From positions 124,001 to 188,000 of the forward strand of contig CAWAGP010000010.1 in NCBI GenBank assembly GCA_963781705.1: a stretch of DNA of 64,000 nucleotides, given 5' to 3'. The notes under the pieces are model-generated. The model was not told the origin of the DNA. It saw only the letters and a list, made by a program, of their open reading frames with translations, and ran no database searches. The position numbers were made by a program, and so were the translations under genes. Origin of the DNA: JALYGJ01 sp963781705 (GTDB lineage Bacteria; Chloroflexota; Limnocylindria; Limnocylindrales; CSP1-4). This document shows, one piece after another, positions 7,861 to 16,281 of this stretch (position 1 is its first letter; every line of letters begins with the position of its first letter).

Positions 7861-8534
7861 ACGACCAACTGCGCGAGTACTACGCGGCGCGGGCCGGCGA
7901 GTACGACGACTGGTACCTGCGCCGCGGCCGCTATGAGCACGGCCCGGACGCTGACGCCGCGTGGGCGGCGGAGCTGGAGCATGCGCGCCAATGGCTGGAC
8001 AGCCGGCCCCTGCAAGGGGAGATCGTGGAGCTCGCGGCGGGCACCGGCTGGTGGTCGCGGCTGCTCGCCCGGAAGGGACAGCTGTGGCTTTACGACGCCG
8101 TGCCCGAGCCGCTCGAGCGAGCGCGTCAGCGTTTGCTCGAGCACGGGCTGGCCGCCCACATTCACGTGCGCGACGCGTGGGCCGTGCCCGATCGCCGCGT
8201 CGATGCGCTGTTCTGCGGCTTCTGGCTGAGCCATGTGCCGCGCGACCGGCTGGCGACGTTCCTGGGTGTCTGCCACCGCTGGCTCAAGCCCGACAGTGTG
8301 TTTGTCTTCATCGACTCACGCCGCGACCCGGATTCGAGCGCGTTCGACCATCCCGCGCCGGCCGATGACGTGTCGCTGCGCCGCCTCGACGACGGCCGCG
8401 AGTTCGTCATCCCCAAGATCTACTACCAACCGGGGGATCTCGAGACGGCCCTGCGCGAGGCTGGCTTCGCGACTGCCCACGTCACGACCACGCCGCGCTT
8501 CTTCGTGCTGGGCGAGGCGAGCACGGGTGCCTGA
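7857..8534 (+). CDS. SAM-dependent methyltransferase, second copy
   Basis: A 225-residue class I methyltransferase. It begins at MNDQLREYYAARAGEYD, the N-terminus typical of this family, and carries VELAAGTGWW (~56), LYDAV and RWLKPDS. The start ATG overlaps the preceding stop as ATGA, so the pair is translationally coupled. The open frame extends upstream to 7569 inside the first copy, but that is a shadow. It lacks the zinc-finger part of its neighbour. Function is not assignable beyond methyl transfer. Confidence 0.8.
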   Translation: MNDQLREYYAARAGEYDDWYLRRGRYEHGPDADAAWAAELEHARQWLDSRPLQGEIVELAAGTGWWSRLLARKGQLWLYDAVPEPLERARQRLLEHGLAAHIHVRDAWAVPDRRVDALFCGFWLSHVPRDRLATFLGVCHRWLKPDSVFVFIDSRRDPDSSAFDHPAPADDVSLRRLDDGREFVIPKIYYQPGDLETALREAGFATAHVTTTPRFFVLGEASTGA

Positions 8535-8543
8535 GCCCGAACC

Positions 8544-8549
8544 TATACT
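8544..8549 (+). promoter_or_regulatory. -10 box of proC
   Basis: TATACT seven bases before the proC ATG at 8557, just after the methyltransferase stop. Confidence 0.45.
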
Positions 8550-8556
8550 CGGCGCG

Positions 8557-9402
8557 ATGTCGCTCAGCGGGGCCACCATCGCCACGATCGGCTCGGGTGT
8601 GATGGCCGAGGCGATGATTGCTGGTTTGCTGCGCGGTCATCAGGTCGCCGCGGAGCAGATCATTGCCAGTCACCCGCGCGCCGACCGGCGCGCGGAACTT
8701 GTGGCCACCCATGGCATCCGCACCGTCGCGGAAAACGTCGCTGCTGTCGGACCGGCCGACGTCGTGGTGCTGGCCATCAAGCCGCAGATGCTCGCCCGCG
8801 TTGGACGCGACATAGCGCCGGCCATGTCGGACGGCAAGCTGGTCATCAGCATCATCGCCGGCGCGACGACTCGGGCACTCAGCCAAGCTCTCGGTCACCG
8901 GCAGGTCGTGCGCAGCATGCCCAACACCCCCGCCCAACTGGGCCGTGGCGTCACCGTCTGGTACGCGACGCCGGAGGTCAGCGAGGCGCAGCGCGCCCAG
9001 GCGCGCGCGCTGCTGGGCAGCCTGGGCACCGAGCTCGAGGTCGATGACGAGAAGCTGGTGGCCATGGCCACGGCCGTCAGTGGCACCGGTCCGACCTACG
9101 TCTTCCTGTTCATGGAAGCGCTCATCGATGCCGCCGTGCACCTGGGCTTTGCGCGCCACATCGCCCACGATCTGGTGATCGAGACACTTGAGGGCAGCAC
9201 CCTGTTCGCCAAGTCGAGCGGCATGCACCCGGCCCAGCTGCGCAACATGGTCACCTCGCCGGGCGGCACGAGCGCCGCAGCACTGCACGAGCTCGAGTCG
9301 GGTCGGCTGCGGACTGTCGTGTCGGAAGCGGTCTGGGCGGCATATCGGCGCACGGAGGAGCTGGGCCGGGCGCTCGAGACCGAGACGGCGCCTGATCGAT
9401 GA
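8557..9402 (+). CDS. proC: Pyrroline-5-carboxylate reductase
   Basis: A 281-residue enzyme that reduces pyrroline-5-carboxylate to proline with NAD(P)H, the last step of proline synthesis. The Rossmann nucleotide site is IGSGVMAEAMIAGLL (~11-25), VVLAIKPQ is at ~70-77, VRSMPNTPA at ~122-130, and the C-terminal dimerisation signature runs from AVSGTGPTYVF (~171) to SPGGTSAAAL (~236-245). Length is normal for the family. It overlaps the lipoprotein gene by ATGA and sits two genes from a proline dehydrogenase, so synthesis and breakdown of proline are clustered. Confidence 0.95.
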   Translation: MSLSGATIATIGSGVMAEAMIAGLLRGHQVAAEQIIASHPRADRRAELVATHGIRTVAENVAAVGPADVVVLAIKPQMLARVGRDIAPAMSDGKLVISIIAGATTRALSQALGHRQVVRSMPNTPAQLGRGVTVWYATPEVSEAQRAQARALLGSLGTELEVDDEKLVAMATAVSGTGPTYVFLFMEALIDAAVHLGFARHIAHDLVIETLEGSTLFAKSSGMHPAQLRNMVTSPGGTSAAALHELESGRLRTVVSEAVWAAYRRTEELGRALETETAPDR

Positions 9403-10169
9403 GTGCCAGACGCGCGCGACTGTTGACGGTGCCGCTGCTCGCTGTGTCACTGCTGGCGGGCTGCGCGGCACAGCCGGTCGCTGAGACGACCCAGCTGCCG
9501 CTGGTGACGATCGGCCTGCCATCGCCGGGCGCCTCATCTCTGCCGACGCCCGGCGTCACGCCGTCGCCGGGCCCGTCATCGACCGCGTCACCGTCGGCCA
9601 CCAACACATCCAGCAGCCCGCCGACTCCGAGCACCATCCCGCTGTCCACGCCACCACCCTCGCCGACCGTGCCACCTCCCACGCCGCTGCCCTCCGGCGC
9701 GCCCACGCAGGGCTGCGTCAACGGCTGGGCGAGTCCGGCACCGGGCACTCCGCTGTACCAGGAGGCACTGTCGATTCTGGCCGCGCAGATGGGCCAACAG
9801 GGCCCCTGGAACGTCGCCGAGATGCGCTACTTCACCGGCCCTGACGTTCCGTGGATCCAGCCTGGCTACGACGTGGTCGAGCGCTGGTACGTCAAGGCTT
9901 CGCGGGCCGACGACGCCGGCTTCCAGGGCCGCTGGCTGATCGAGAAGCGCACCGACCAGATCGAGGGCATCTCGGCCGTCGCGCCGTGGTACACGGCCGG
10001 CTACCGCTCGCCCGACTGGACCGGTTTCGAAGGCGAGGGGCCGCCGGTCACCTACCTCGGCCTGCCGGGCCAGTGGGCCGGCGTGCCGTACGACTTCGTT
10101 ACCGGCGCCGGCGACGGCGGGCAGCCCGGCCTTCCAACGCAGGTCAGCGACTGTCTCAAGGGGACGTGA
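9399..10169 (+). CDS. Secreted lipoprotein with Ser/Thr/Pro linker, unknown function
   Basis: A 256-residue predicted lipoprotein. The N-terminal signal ends in the lipobox LLAGC (Cys21), so the mature protein is tethered to the outer face of the membrane. A low-complexity Ser/Thr/Pro linker (~42-105) leads to a ~150-residue domain with two cysteines (Cys109 and one near the C-terminus) rich in Trp and Tyr; I do not recognise this domain. It is coupled to proC by a four-base overlap and stops three bases before the proline dehydrogenase fusion gene. Confidence 0.7.
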   Translation: MSARRARLLTVPLLAVSLLAGCAAQPVAETTQLPLVTIGLPSPGASSLPTPGVTPSPGPSSTASPSATNTSSSPPTPSTIPLSTPPPSPTVPPPTPLPSGAPTQGCVNGWASPAPGTPLYQEALSILAAQMGQQGPWNVAEMRYFTGPDVPWIQPGYDVVERWYVKASRADDAGFQGRWLIEKRTDQIEGISAVAPWYTAGYRSPDWTGFEGEGPPVTYLGLPGQWAGVPYDFVTGAGDGGQPGLPTQVSDCLKGT

Positions 10170-10171
10170 GC

Positions 10172-11467
10172 ATGCGCGTCGAGGTCCTGGCAACGCTCGA
10201 CTGCCCCCATCTCGAGCGCGCCGAGCAGATCGTCCGCATCGCCCTGCGCGACGATGGTCGCGAGCCGGTCATCCAGCGCGTGTACGTGAGCGATCTCGAC
10301 ACGGCCGCCGGCCTCGGCTTCCACGGCTCGCCGACGGTGCGCATCGACGGCCTTGACGTAGTGCCGCCGCCGGCCGACCTGCCGATCAACCTCGGTTGCC
10401 GGCTCTACCCGCAGCCGGGCGGCGGTGTGGACGGCGTCGTGCCCGCCGAGACGATCAGCGCGGAGGTGGAGCGTCGGCACGAGGTTGAGATGCACGCGCG
10501 CGCGAACCGCACACACGTGCGCGATGCGCCCGGCCACCTGTCACGCCAGATGTTCCTGTGGGCGTCGCATCGCGGGTCGCTGGCGCGCGTCGCGACGGCC
10601 ATCCCGATCACCCGCCGAATGGTCCGCCGCTTCGTCGCCGGCGACACGCTCGACGACGCGCTCGGCGCGCTGGAGCGGCTGCGCGAGCAGGGCATGCACT
10701 GGACGGTGGACGTGCTCGGCGAATCGGTCGATTCGCGGGAAATGGCAAACGCCGCGGCCGACCGCTACATCGCCACGCTCAACGCCCTGGGCGAGCGCGG
10801 CCTCGAAGCGAACGTGTCGCTCAAGCTCACCCAGATGGGGCTCGACATCGATGCCGGCTTCTGCCGCGACAACGTCGGCCGGGTCGTGGAGCGCGCCAGG
10901 CAGCTGGGCGCCTTCGTGCGCGTTGACATGGAAGATCACACCAAGACCGCCGCGACGCTGGCCGTCGCCCGGGCGCTGCACGCTGAATATCACGACGTCG
11001 GCGTGGTCATCCAGTCCTACCTGCGCCGCTCAGCCGACGACATCGAGCAGCTGATCGGCGAGCAGGTCCGCGTGCGGCTGTGCAAGGGCGCCTACGACGA
11101 GCCTGGCGCCGTCGCGTTCCCGGCCAAGGAGGAGGTCGACGAGAGCTACCGCGTGCTCATGGAGCGGCTGTTGCTGGCCGGACGCTACCCGGCCATCGCC
11201 ACCCACGATGAGCGCCTGATCGACCACGCCGTCGAATTCGCGACCAAGCATGGCATCGGCGCCGACCGTTTCGAGTTCCAGATGCTGTACGGCATCCGCC
11301 GTGACCTGCACGAGCGGCTCGTGGCGCAGGGTTTCACCGTGCGCGTGTACGTGCCCTACGGCACGCAGTGGTACCCGTACTACATGCGACGCATGGCCGA
11401 ACGCCCGGCCAACGTCATCTTCCTGCTGATGAGCGTGTTGCGCGAAGGCCGCGGCGCGCGCAATTAG
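10172..11467 (+). CDS. Thioredoxin-like domain fused to proline dehydrogenase
   Basis: A single 431-residue frame with two parts. Residues ~1-105 resemble short thioredoxin-fold proteins (CPH at Cys11, the cis-proline region HGSPTVRIDG and a LGCRLY segment at ~73). Residues ~120-431 are a monofunctional proline dehydrogenase, which oxidises proline to pyrroline-5-carboxylate with FAD: VSLKLTQMGLD, RVDMEDH, VVIQSYL, RLCKGAYDEP and VYVPYGTQWYPYYMRR are all present. The ATG at 10172 follows the lipoprotein stop with a GGGGACGTGAG ribosome site region. No stop separates the parts. ProDH-only starts would be possible at 10490 or 10548. The P5C dehydrogenase partner is not in the window, unless the distant ALDH serves. 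Confidence 0.82.
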   Translation: MRVEVLATLDCPHLERAEQIVRIALRDDGREPVIQRVYVSDLDTAAGLGFHGSPTVRIDGLDVVPPPADLPINLGCRLYPQPGGGVDGVVPAETISAEVERRHEVEMHARANRTHVRDAPGHLSRQMFLWASHRGSLARVATAIPITRRMVRRFVAGDTLDDALGALERLREQGMHWTVDVLGESVDSREMANAAADRYIATLNALGERGLEANVSLKLTQMGLDIDAGFCRDNVGRVVERARQLGAFVRVDMEDHTKTAATLAVARALHAEYHDVGVVIQSYLRRSADDIEQLIGEQVRVRLCKGAYDEPGAVAFPAKEEVDESYRVLMERLLLAGRYPAIATHDERLIDHAVEFATKHGIGADRFEFQMLYGIRRDLHERLVAQGFTVRVYVPYGTQWYPYYMRRMAERPANVIFLLMSVLREGRGARN

Positions 11468-11481
11468 GTGGCGTCCGCGGC
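11448..11481. terminator. Hairpin across the convergent ProDH/DinB-like stops
   Basis: Arms GCCGCGG (11448-11454) and CCGCGGC (11475-11481) enclose a 20-base loop that contains both overlapping stop codons. Weak candidate because the loop is long and no T-tract follows. Confidence 0.3.
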
Positions 11482-12132
11482 GGCCAGGCGATCCTCGATC
11501 TCCCACGCGTGATCGAGCGCGTGCCATGCCGAGCGGCGGATGGCAAAGCGGGCTGGCCAGCGCTGGCCGCCGCGCGGCCCGCGATCGGGTAGCTCACCGC
11601 GCGCTCGTCGCTCGACCGCGTCGCTGAATTCGGCCCGGATCTGGTCCCAGCCGGCGGACGGGTGAGAGCTGCCGCCGACGGCCGACGAGTAGGCGGCGTC
11701 CGCGTCGGCCACGTGGGCGCGCATCTTGTCCAGGGTCCGCCCCCCGCCGCGCGGCCCGGCGGGGGCGAGCAGGCGGCCCTCGGCCGCGTCCGCCGCGCGA
11801 GCGAAGGCCGCCCAGGCCGCTTCGAGCATGGTCAGCTGCCTGCGCAGTTCGGCGGGCGATATGGGCCGCAGGTCGAAGTCGGCGATCCGCGCCGGCGCCC
11901 CGATGTCCGTCGTCGCGTTGCCTTCGAGTCGCGCCACGACGATGAGCTGCCCGACACTGATGGGCGGCTCGAGGTCGAGCGCCGACCCGCCCATGCTGGT
12001 GCGGTAGCGCGGGCCGTACTCGAGCAGTGCCAGCAGTGCTTCCTCGGCCGACTTGCGTGCCCGCGCCCAGCCCGGCCATTCGACCGCAGCCGCCACCGTG
12101 CGCTTGGCGCCGGCCTCCAGGTAGACGTCCAT
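11464..12132 (-). CDS. Hypothetical protein with DinB-like C-terminal half
   Basis: A 222-residue protein of unknown function, third gene of the leftward hmgA group. The N-terminal half (~1-75) begins MDVYLEAGAKRTVAAAVEWPG and is not recognised. The C-terminal half has helices of the type seen in DinB/YfiT proteins, ending in SAWHALDHAWEIEDRL, where a histidine could bind metal. The ATG start has GGAG six bases upstream and lies 16 bases after the preceding DinB stop. Its own stop overlaps the convergent proline dehydrogenase stop by four bases. Confidence 0.6.
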   Translation of the reverse strand: MDVYLEAGAKRTVAAAVEWPGWARARKSAEEALLALLEYGPRYRTSMGGSALDLEPPISVGQLIVVARLEGNATTDIGAPARIADFDLRPISPAELRRQLTMLEAAWAAFARAADAAEGRLLAPAGPRGGGRTLDKMRAHVADADAAYSSAVGGSSHPSAGWDQIRAEFSDAVERRARGELPDRGPRGGQRWPARFAIRRSAWHALDHAWEIEDRLAAADAT

Positions 12133-12148
12133 CGGGCTCCGCGGCCCC

Positions 12149-12646
12149 CTACGCCAGTTCGTCCAGTTGGTCTGCGTGCTCCTCGAGGTGGTGGATCACG
12201 AACTCCCCGACGATGGCCTCGACGTCCATCTCGCCGCGGCGCGGGTGGAGGCCGACGGCGTGCCGCTGGGCCGGGGTCAGCCCGCCCAGGAAATGGCGCA
12301 GCTCTTCGATCGAACTCAGTACGGCGCGGAGCTGGTCCGCCACCGACGCGCGCCGGTTGGCCTCGATTGTCTCGATCCGGGCGCTGTCTGCCTTGGTTCG
12401 GCCGAAGGCCACCGGCACGCCGTGATAGCCGGCGATGACGGCTTCGGCCTGGTGCTGCCAGTAGGGCACGAACTCCGCGATGTGCGCCCAGATCTGGCCG
12501 GCGTCCCAACGTTCGTCCGCGCCCGGATCCGGCTCGCTCAGGCCGTGCGGGAAGGGCCGCTGCGCGAGTTGGTCGAGGCGCCCCTCGAGCACGCCGAGTT
12601 GCGCCACGAAGTCGACCCGGCCGTCTGTCTGGTCCGCGGCTGGCAT
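12149..12646 (-). CDS. DinB-fold protein, candidate thiol-dependent isomerase or transferase
   Basis: A 165-residue four-helix DinB/YfiT-superfamily protein. Potential metal ligands are the histidine in IWAHIAEF (~54) and the HHLEEH segment near the C-terminus (~153-158). Members of this fold include mycothiol- and bacillithiol-dependent enzymes, among them maleylpyruvate isomerase. It begins 11 bases after hmgA, in the place where a maleylacetoacetate isomerase gene is expected in a tyrosine-degradation operon. That function is inference; the fold assignment is firmer. Confidence 0.7.
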   Translation of the reverse strand: MPAADQTDGRVDFVAQLGVLEGRLDQLAQRPFPHGLSEPDPGADERWDAGQIWAHIAEFVPYWQHQAEAVIAGYHGVPVAFGRTKADSARIETIEANRRASVADQLRAVLSSIEELRHFLGGLTPAQRHAVGLHPRRGEMDVEAIVGEFVIHHLEEHADQLDELA

Positions 12647-12657
12647 GCCGGTCGGCC

Positions 12658-13881
12658 TCAGTCGGGGAAGGCTTCCGGGCCGCGCTCGGCGAGCGCCTGC
12701 GCCTGCTCGTCGGGATTGTCCGGCGGCAGCCAGCTGTACGGGTAGGACTCGTCCTCGAGCCGCGCGGCCTCACGCGTGAGGTTGAGCGGATGGAAGGTGT
12801 CGACCATCACCGCCAGCTCTTCGGTGCCCTCCTTGCCGATCGACGCCTCGACCGTGCCCGGATGCGGACCGTGCGGGATGCCGCCCGGGTGGAGGGTGAA
12901 GGAGCTGGTCTCGACGCCGCGCCGGCTCATGAAGTTGCCCGCGACGTAGTAGATGACCTCGTCGCTGTTGATGTTCGAATGGTTGTACGGCGCCGGGATG
13001 GCCAGCGGGTGGTAGTCGAATTTGCGCGGCACGAACGAGCACACCACGTAGTTGCGGCCGGCAAAAGTCTGGTGGACGGGCGGCGGCTGGTGAACCCGTC
13101 CGGTGATCGGCTCGAAGTCGCCGATGTTGAAGATGAACGGGTACAGGTAGCCGTCCCAGCCGACGACGTCGAAGGGGTGGTGCCTGAAGTGGTAGGCGGT
13201 GATGCGCCCACGGACGCGCACCCAGATGACGAATGCGCCCGTGTCGGTACGCGCCGCGGTCTCATCGGGCACGCGGATGTCGCGCTGCGAGAACGGGGAA
13301 TGCTCGAGCAGTTGTCCCCACTCGTTGCGGTAGCGCTGGGGTGGGACTATCTCCGACGGCGACTCGACGTACATGATCCGGTGGGCGCTGCCAGGTTTCT
13401 GGGCGAGGCGCCAGGTGGTGCCGATGGGAATCACGATGTAGTCACCGGGGGCGTAGCTCATCGAGCCGAAGACGCTCTCGAACGTGCCCTCGCCCTCGTG
13501 CACGAAGAGCATCTCGTCGGCCTCGCCGTTGCGATAGAAGGTGTCGTCAGGCAGGCTCTCGGTCGGTCGCGCGACGCCGATCAGCACGTCGCTGTTGAAG
13601 AACAGCGGCGTTCGCCCGTCGACGATGTTGCCACCGGGTGCGATGCCGCCGGTCTTGACCAGCCGGTGCCGATGCAGCCCGTCATCGATCGCCTCATGGT
13701 GGATGTCGTGCACGCGCTCGATCTGGTGTGTCTGCGTCGGCGGCGTCACGTGGTACAGCAGCGACGATCGGCCGGTGAAGCCCTCCATGCCGAACAGCTC
13801 CTCGGCATAGAGCTTGCCGTCGGGAGCCCGATGCTGGGTATGGCGCTTGTGCGGGATGTTGCCCCGGCTCATGTAGAACAC
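12658..13881 (-). CDS. hmgA: Homogentisate 1,2-dioxygenase
   Basis: A 407-residue cupin enzyme that opens the ring of homogentisate to maleylacetoacetate with Fe(II) and oxygen, the central step of tyrosine and phenylalanine breakdown. Recognisable parts are IPHKRHTQHR (~9-18), EGFTGRSSLLYH, the cupin strand EMLFVHEGEGTF, the metal region HPFDVVGWDGYLYPF and the C-terminal HPGGIPHGPHPG. Start is GTG at 13879-13881, chosen because TAGACT lies six bases upstream and the family N-terminus includes the Phe-Tyr residues; an internal ATG at 13872 is the alternative. First gene of a three-gene group with two DinB-like genes. Confidence 0.93.
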   Translation of the reverse strand: MFYMSRGNIPHKRHTQHRAPDGKLYAEELFGMEGFTGRSSLLYHVTPPTQTHQIERVHDIHHEAIDDGLHRHRLVKTGGIAPGGNIVDGRTPLFFNSDVLIGVARPTESLPDDTFYRNGEADEMLFVHEGEGTFESVFGSMSYAPGDYIVIPIGTTWRLAQKPGSAHRIMYVESPSEIVPPQRYRNEWGQLLEHSPFSQRDIRVPDETAARTDTGAFVIWVRVRGRITAYHFRHHPFDVVGWDGYLYPFIFNIGDFEPITGRVHQPPPVHQTFAGRNYVVCSFVPRKFDYHPLAIPAPYNHSNINSDEVIYYVAGNFMSRRGVETSSFTLHPGGIPHGPHPGTVEASIGKEGTEELAVMVDTFHPLNLTREAARLEDESYPYSWLPPDNPDEQAQALAERGPEAFPD

Positions 13882-13887
13882 GATCGA

Positions 13888-13893
13888 AGTCTA
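13888..13893 (-). promoter_or_regulatory. -10 box of hmgA
   Basis: TAGACT on the minus strand, six bases before the GTG at 13881. Confidence 0.45.
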
Positions 13894-13919
13894 GGTCAGT
13901 GGCACACAGGCCGAGCCGG

Positions 13920-14936
13920 TCACGAGCGCGTCGGGTGGTCGACCACGGGAGCGCTCAGCTCGCACAGCCGCTCGACGGCGATGGTCACGGTGTCGCCCGG
14001 CTGTAGGTAGCGGCCGAAGCCCGACTCGTCCTTCATCTCGAGCAGGCAGCCGGTGCCGACCGTGCCCGAGCCGAGCACGTCGCCCGGGACGAGGTGGACG
14101 TCGGCCGACGCGCGGGCGACCATCGCGCCGAAGCTGTGGCCAATGTCGCGCCAGTTGCCGCGCGAGATCTCCATGCCGTTGATCGTCGCCGTTGCCACCA
14201 GGTCGTAGCCCTTGGCAGCGCGTTTGTCGGCCAGCTCGTCGGGCGTGACCAGCCACGGCCCGAGCGTCGTGGCGAAGTCCTTGCCCTTGGCCGGTCCCAG
14301 GCGAACCGTCGTCTCGTCGCGCTGCAGGTCGCGCGCCGACCAATCGTTCATGAGCATGTAGCCGCCGATGGCCTGCTCACCATGGTCCGGCGACAGGTCG
14401 TGCGCGGGCGTATCGATCAGCGCCGCGATCTCGAGCTCGTAGTCGAGCTCGAGCGAGCCGCGCGGCGCCCAGACCGGCGCGCCCGGGCCGCGGATCTCGG
14501 ATACGTTGCTGAAGTAGAAGATCGGCAGCCGGTGCCAGGCCTCGGGGATGGGCATGTCACGCCGCTTCCACATGGTGCCCACGTGGCGCTCGAAGGCATA
14601 GAAGTCGCGCAGGCTGGCCGGGCGCAGGATCGGTGGCCCGAAGTCAAGATCGGCCGCGTCGCTGACGGCGTCGTCTTCTTCGTCGGCGGGCTCGAAGCGA
14701 TCGAGGATGTCGGCCAGTGCTTCGACGCGAACGCCGCGCGCCAGGATCTCGTCCAAAGTGCTCAGCGGCTGCCGGAACAGGATGCTGTTGTGAGCCAGCC
14801 GCTCGTCGCGCTGCACGGCCCGGCGTCGGCCCACTTCCAGGTCCAGCCAGCGCCCGCCGGCCGGATCGAGCGCCGCATGGAGCCGGTACGGAGCACCGGC
14901 CGGCGCGTGCCGTTCGCGGGCGTGGGCAATCTTCAT
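13920..14936 (-). CDS. Fumarylacetoacetate hydrolase family protein, probable fumarylacetoacetase
   Basis: A 338-residue FAH-superfamily enzyme that would split fumarylacetoacetate into fumarate and acetoacetate, the last step of the pathway started by hpd and hmgA. The metal-binding glutamates lie in LELDYELEIAALI (~160-172), followed by GYMLMNDWSARDLQ (~192) and GPWLVTPDEL (~225); the C-terminal GSGTVGTGCLLE segment closes the active site. Start ATG at 14936 has TAGACT seven bases upstream. It lies 38 bases upstream of hmgA and 10 bases downstream of the TetR gene. FAH members also act on other 2,4-diketo acids; context favours this one. Confidence 0.85.
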   Translation of the reverse strand: MKIAHARERHAPAGAPYRLHAALDPAGGRWLDLEVGRRRAVQRDERLAHNSILFRQPLSTLDEILARGVRVEALADILDRFEPADEEDDAVSDAADLDFGPPILRPASLRDFYAFERHVGTMWKRRDMPIPEAWHRLPIFYFSNVSEIRGPGAPVWAPRGSLELDYELEIAALIDTPAHDLSPDHGEQAIGGYMLMNDWSARDLQRDETTVRLGPAKGKDFATTLGPWLVTPDELADKRAAKGYDLVATATINGMEISRGNWRDIGHSFGAMVARASADVHLVPGDVLGSGTVGTGCLLEMKDESGFGRYLQPGDTVTIAVERLCELSAPVVDHPTRS

Positions 14937-14943
14937 CTACCCG

Positions 14944-14949
14944 AGTCTA
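14944..14949 (-). promoter_or_regulatory. -10 box of the fumarylacetoacetase gene
   Basis: TAGACT on the minus strand, seven bases before the ATG at 14936; it overlaps the last codons and stop of the TetR gene. Confidence 0.45.
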
Positions 14950-15567
14950 TTGGCCTTTGCCCTTACGCTGCTGTCCGCCGACCGCCCGCCAGACCAGCGC
15001 CGCGGTGCGCGCCGGCCAATCTCGGCTGGCTGGCGCGCCCGCCAGCTCGCGCGCATACCACGACCCGGTGGGCAGGCTGGTGGCTGCCTCCAGGTCAGCG
15101 TCAGCGTCTATCAGACCGCGTTCGAGTGCCCGTTCCAGGATGGCGAGAATGCGTGCGCGTCGCGGCGCGACGACATGGTCGCGATAGCAGGCGAGTGACG
15201 TGTCGTCGGTGGACTGCTGGAGCATCGTGCCCACCAACGAAACCGCTCCGGGTCGGGTCATGATGCGCTGGAAGTCGGCCAGTTCCAGCTCAAGGTCGTG
15301 CAGCGGATCGTCGCTGTCGGTCCTTCGGTTGTCTTCCGCCCCCAATCGAATGGCGTCCGCGGCCAGGCTCGACTTGCTCGGCCAGCGGCGGTATAGCGCC
15401 TGGCGCGTGGTGCCCGCCTCATGCGCCACCGCGGTCAGCGACAGCGCCTCGAAGCCGTGTGCCGCAAGGTGACGATTGGCTACCTCGAGCACACGCGTAT
15501 CGATGGATGGATCGCGCCGCCGGCCTCGGCAAACGGCTGGCTGGGCGGCAGGGCGGTCAATTGACAT
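14947..15567 (-). CDS. TetR/AcrR-family transcriptional regulator
   Basis: A 206-residue repressor. The helix-turn-helix is at ~25-65, with LSLTAVAHEAGTTRQALYRRWPSK carried as a typical TetR recognition region split across positions 42-65. The ligand domain follows and has the length of TetR_C_11/16 types. It is divergent from a deazaflavin-type oxidoreductase gene and upstream of the fumarylacetoacetase gene, so either could be its target. A 17-base imperfect palindrome in the divergent region (15572-15588) is a likely operator and would also autoregulate this gene. Confidence 0.88.
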   Translation of the reverse strand: MSIDRPAAQPAVCRGRRRDPSIDTRVLEVANRHLAAHGFEALSLTAVAHEAGTTRQALYRRWPSKSSLAADAIRLGAEDNRRTDSDDPLHDLELELADFQRIMTRPGAVSLVGTMLQQSTDDTSLACYRDHVVAPRRARILAILERALERGLIDADADLEAATSLPTGSWYARELAGAPASRDWPARTAALVWRAVGGQQRKGKGQ

Positions 15568-15571
15568 ACGG

Positions 15572-15588
15572 TGCAGTATTGTATTGCA
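15572..15588. promoter_or_regulatory. Putative TetR operator
   Basis: TGCA-n-TA-n3-TA-n-TGCA forms a 17-base imperfect palindrome between the TetR gene and the divergent oxidoreductase gene. It sits in an AT-rich island next to a TTGACA at 15561-15566, so bound repressor would block initiation in both directions. Confidence 0.5.
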
Positions 15589-15665
15589 TATAGCAGGGCC
15601 CCAGTGGCCCGGAACAACACTTCAGGCGGGCAGCCGGCCCGCGCACGAGAGGAACACAGCGAACC

Positions 15666-16094
15666 GTGTCTGATTGGAACTCCAAGATCATCGACGAATT
15701 TCATGCCAAGGGCGGCCAGGGAGTCGGTCCGTTCGGTGACCGTCTGCTGCTGCTCACGACCCGCGGCGCCAAGTCGGGGCGGCCGCATACCACGCCGCTG
15801 GCGTACACCCGCGACGGCGATCGTTACGTGATCATCGCCTCGATGGGCGGCGCACCCAAGCACCCGGCCTGGTACCACAACCTCGTCAAGAACCCCGACG
15901 CGGAGGTCGAGATCGGCCGCGAGCGTTTCGCGGTGCGCGCCACGCCACTACCCAGCGGCCCGGAGCACGATCGGCTGTACGAACAGCAGGCGCAGGTAAT
16001 GCCCGGCTTCCGGACTTACCAGGAGAAGACCAGCCGGATCATCCCGGTCGTCCTGCTCGAGCGCGCCGACGAGCCGGGTAGCCTCGCCGCCTGA
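15666..16094 (+). CDS. Nitroreductase/deazaflavin (F420)-dependent oxidoreductase, DDN family
   Basis: A 142-residue split-barrel protein of the DDN family, whose mycobacterial members reduce quinones or nitroimidazoles with F420H2. Family residues are LLLLTTRGAKSGRPHTTPL (~27-45), ASMGGAPKHPAWYHNL (~58-73) and NPDAEVEIG (~75-83). Start is GTG at 15666 with GAGG about 12 bases upstream. It is divergently transcribed from the TetR gene and probably controlled by it. Cofactor use (F420, FMN or haem-related) cannot be proved from sequence alone. Confidence 0.85.
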   Translation: MSDWNSKIIDEFHAKGGQGVGPFGDRLLLLTTRGAKSGRPHTTPLAYTRDGDRYVIIASMGGAPKHPAWYHNLVKNPDAEVEIGRERFAVRATPLPSGPEHDRLYEQQAQVMPGFRTYQEKTSRIIPVVLLERADEPGSLAA

Positions 16095-16281
16095 TCGTGG
16101 CCCGATGTCGTGTCCCCACGCTGCTCGTGACGAACGCGATGCCCTGCTGCCGATACCGACCCCCAGTCGGAAGTGAGCCGGATTTGCTATCGCGGTAGGC
16201 CCCGCGGGAGCCGAAACAGCCGGTCTGGGGCCGAAGTAGGCGCCAGCGTCGGCGAATTGACGAGATCCGCGTCCGCGAAGA

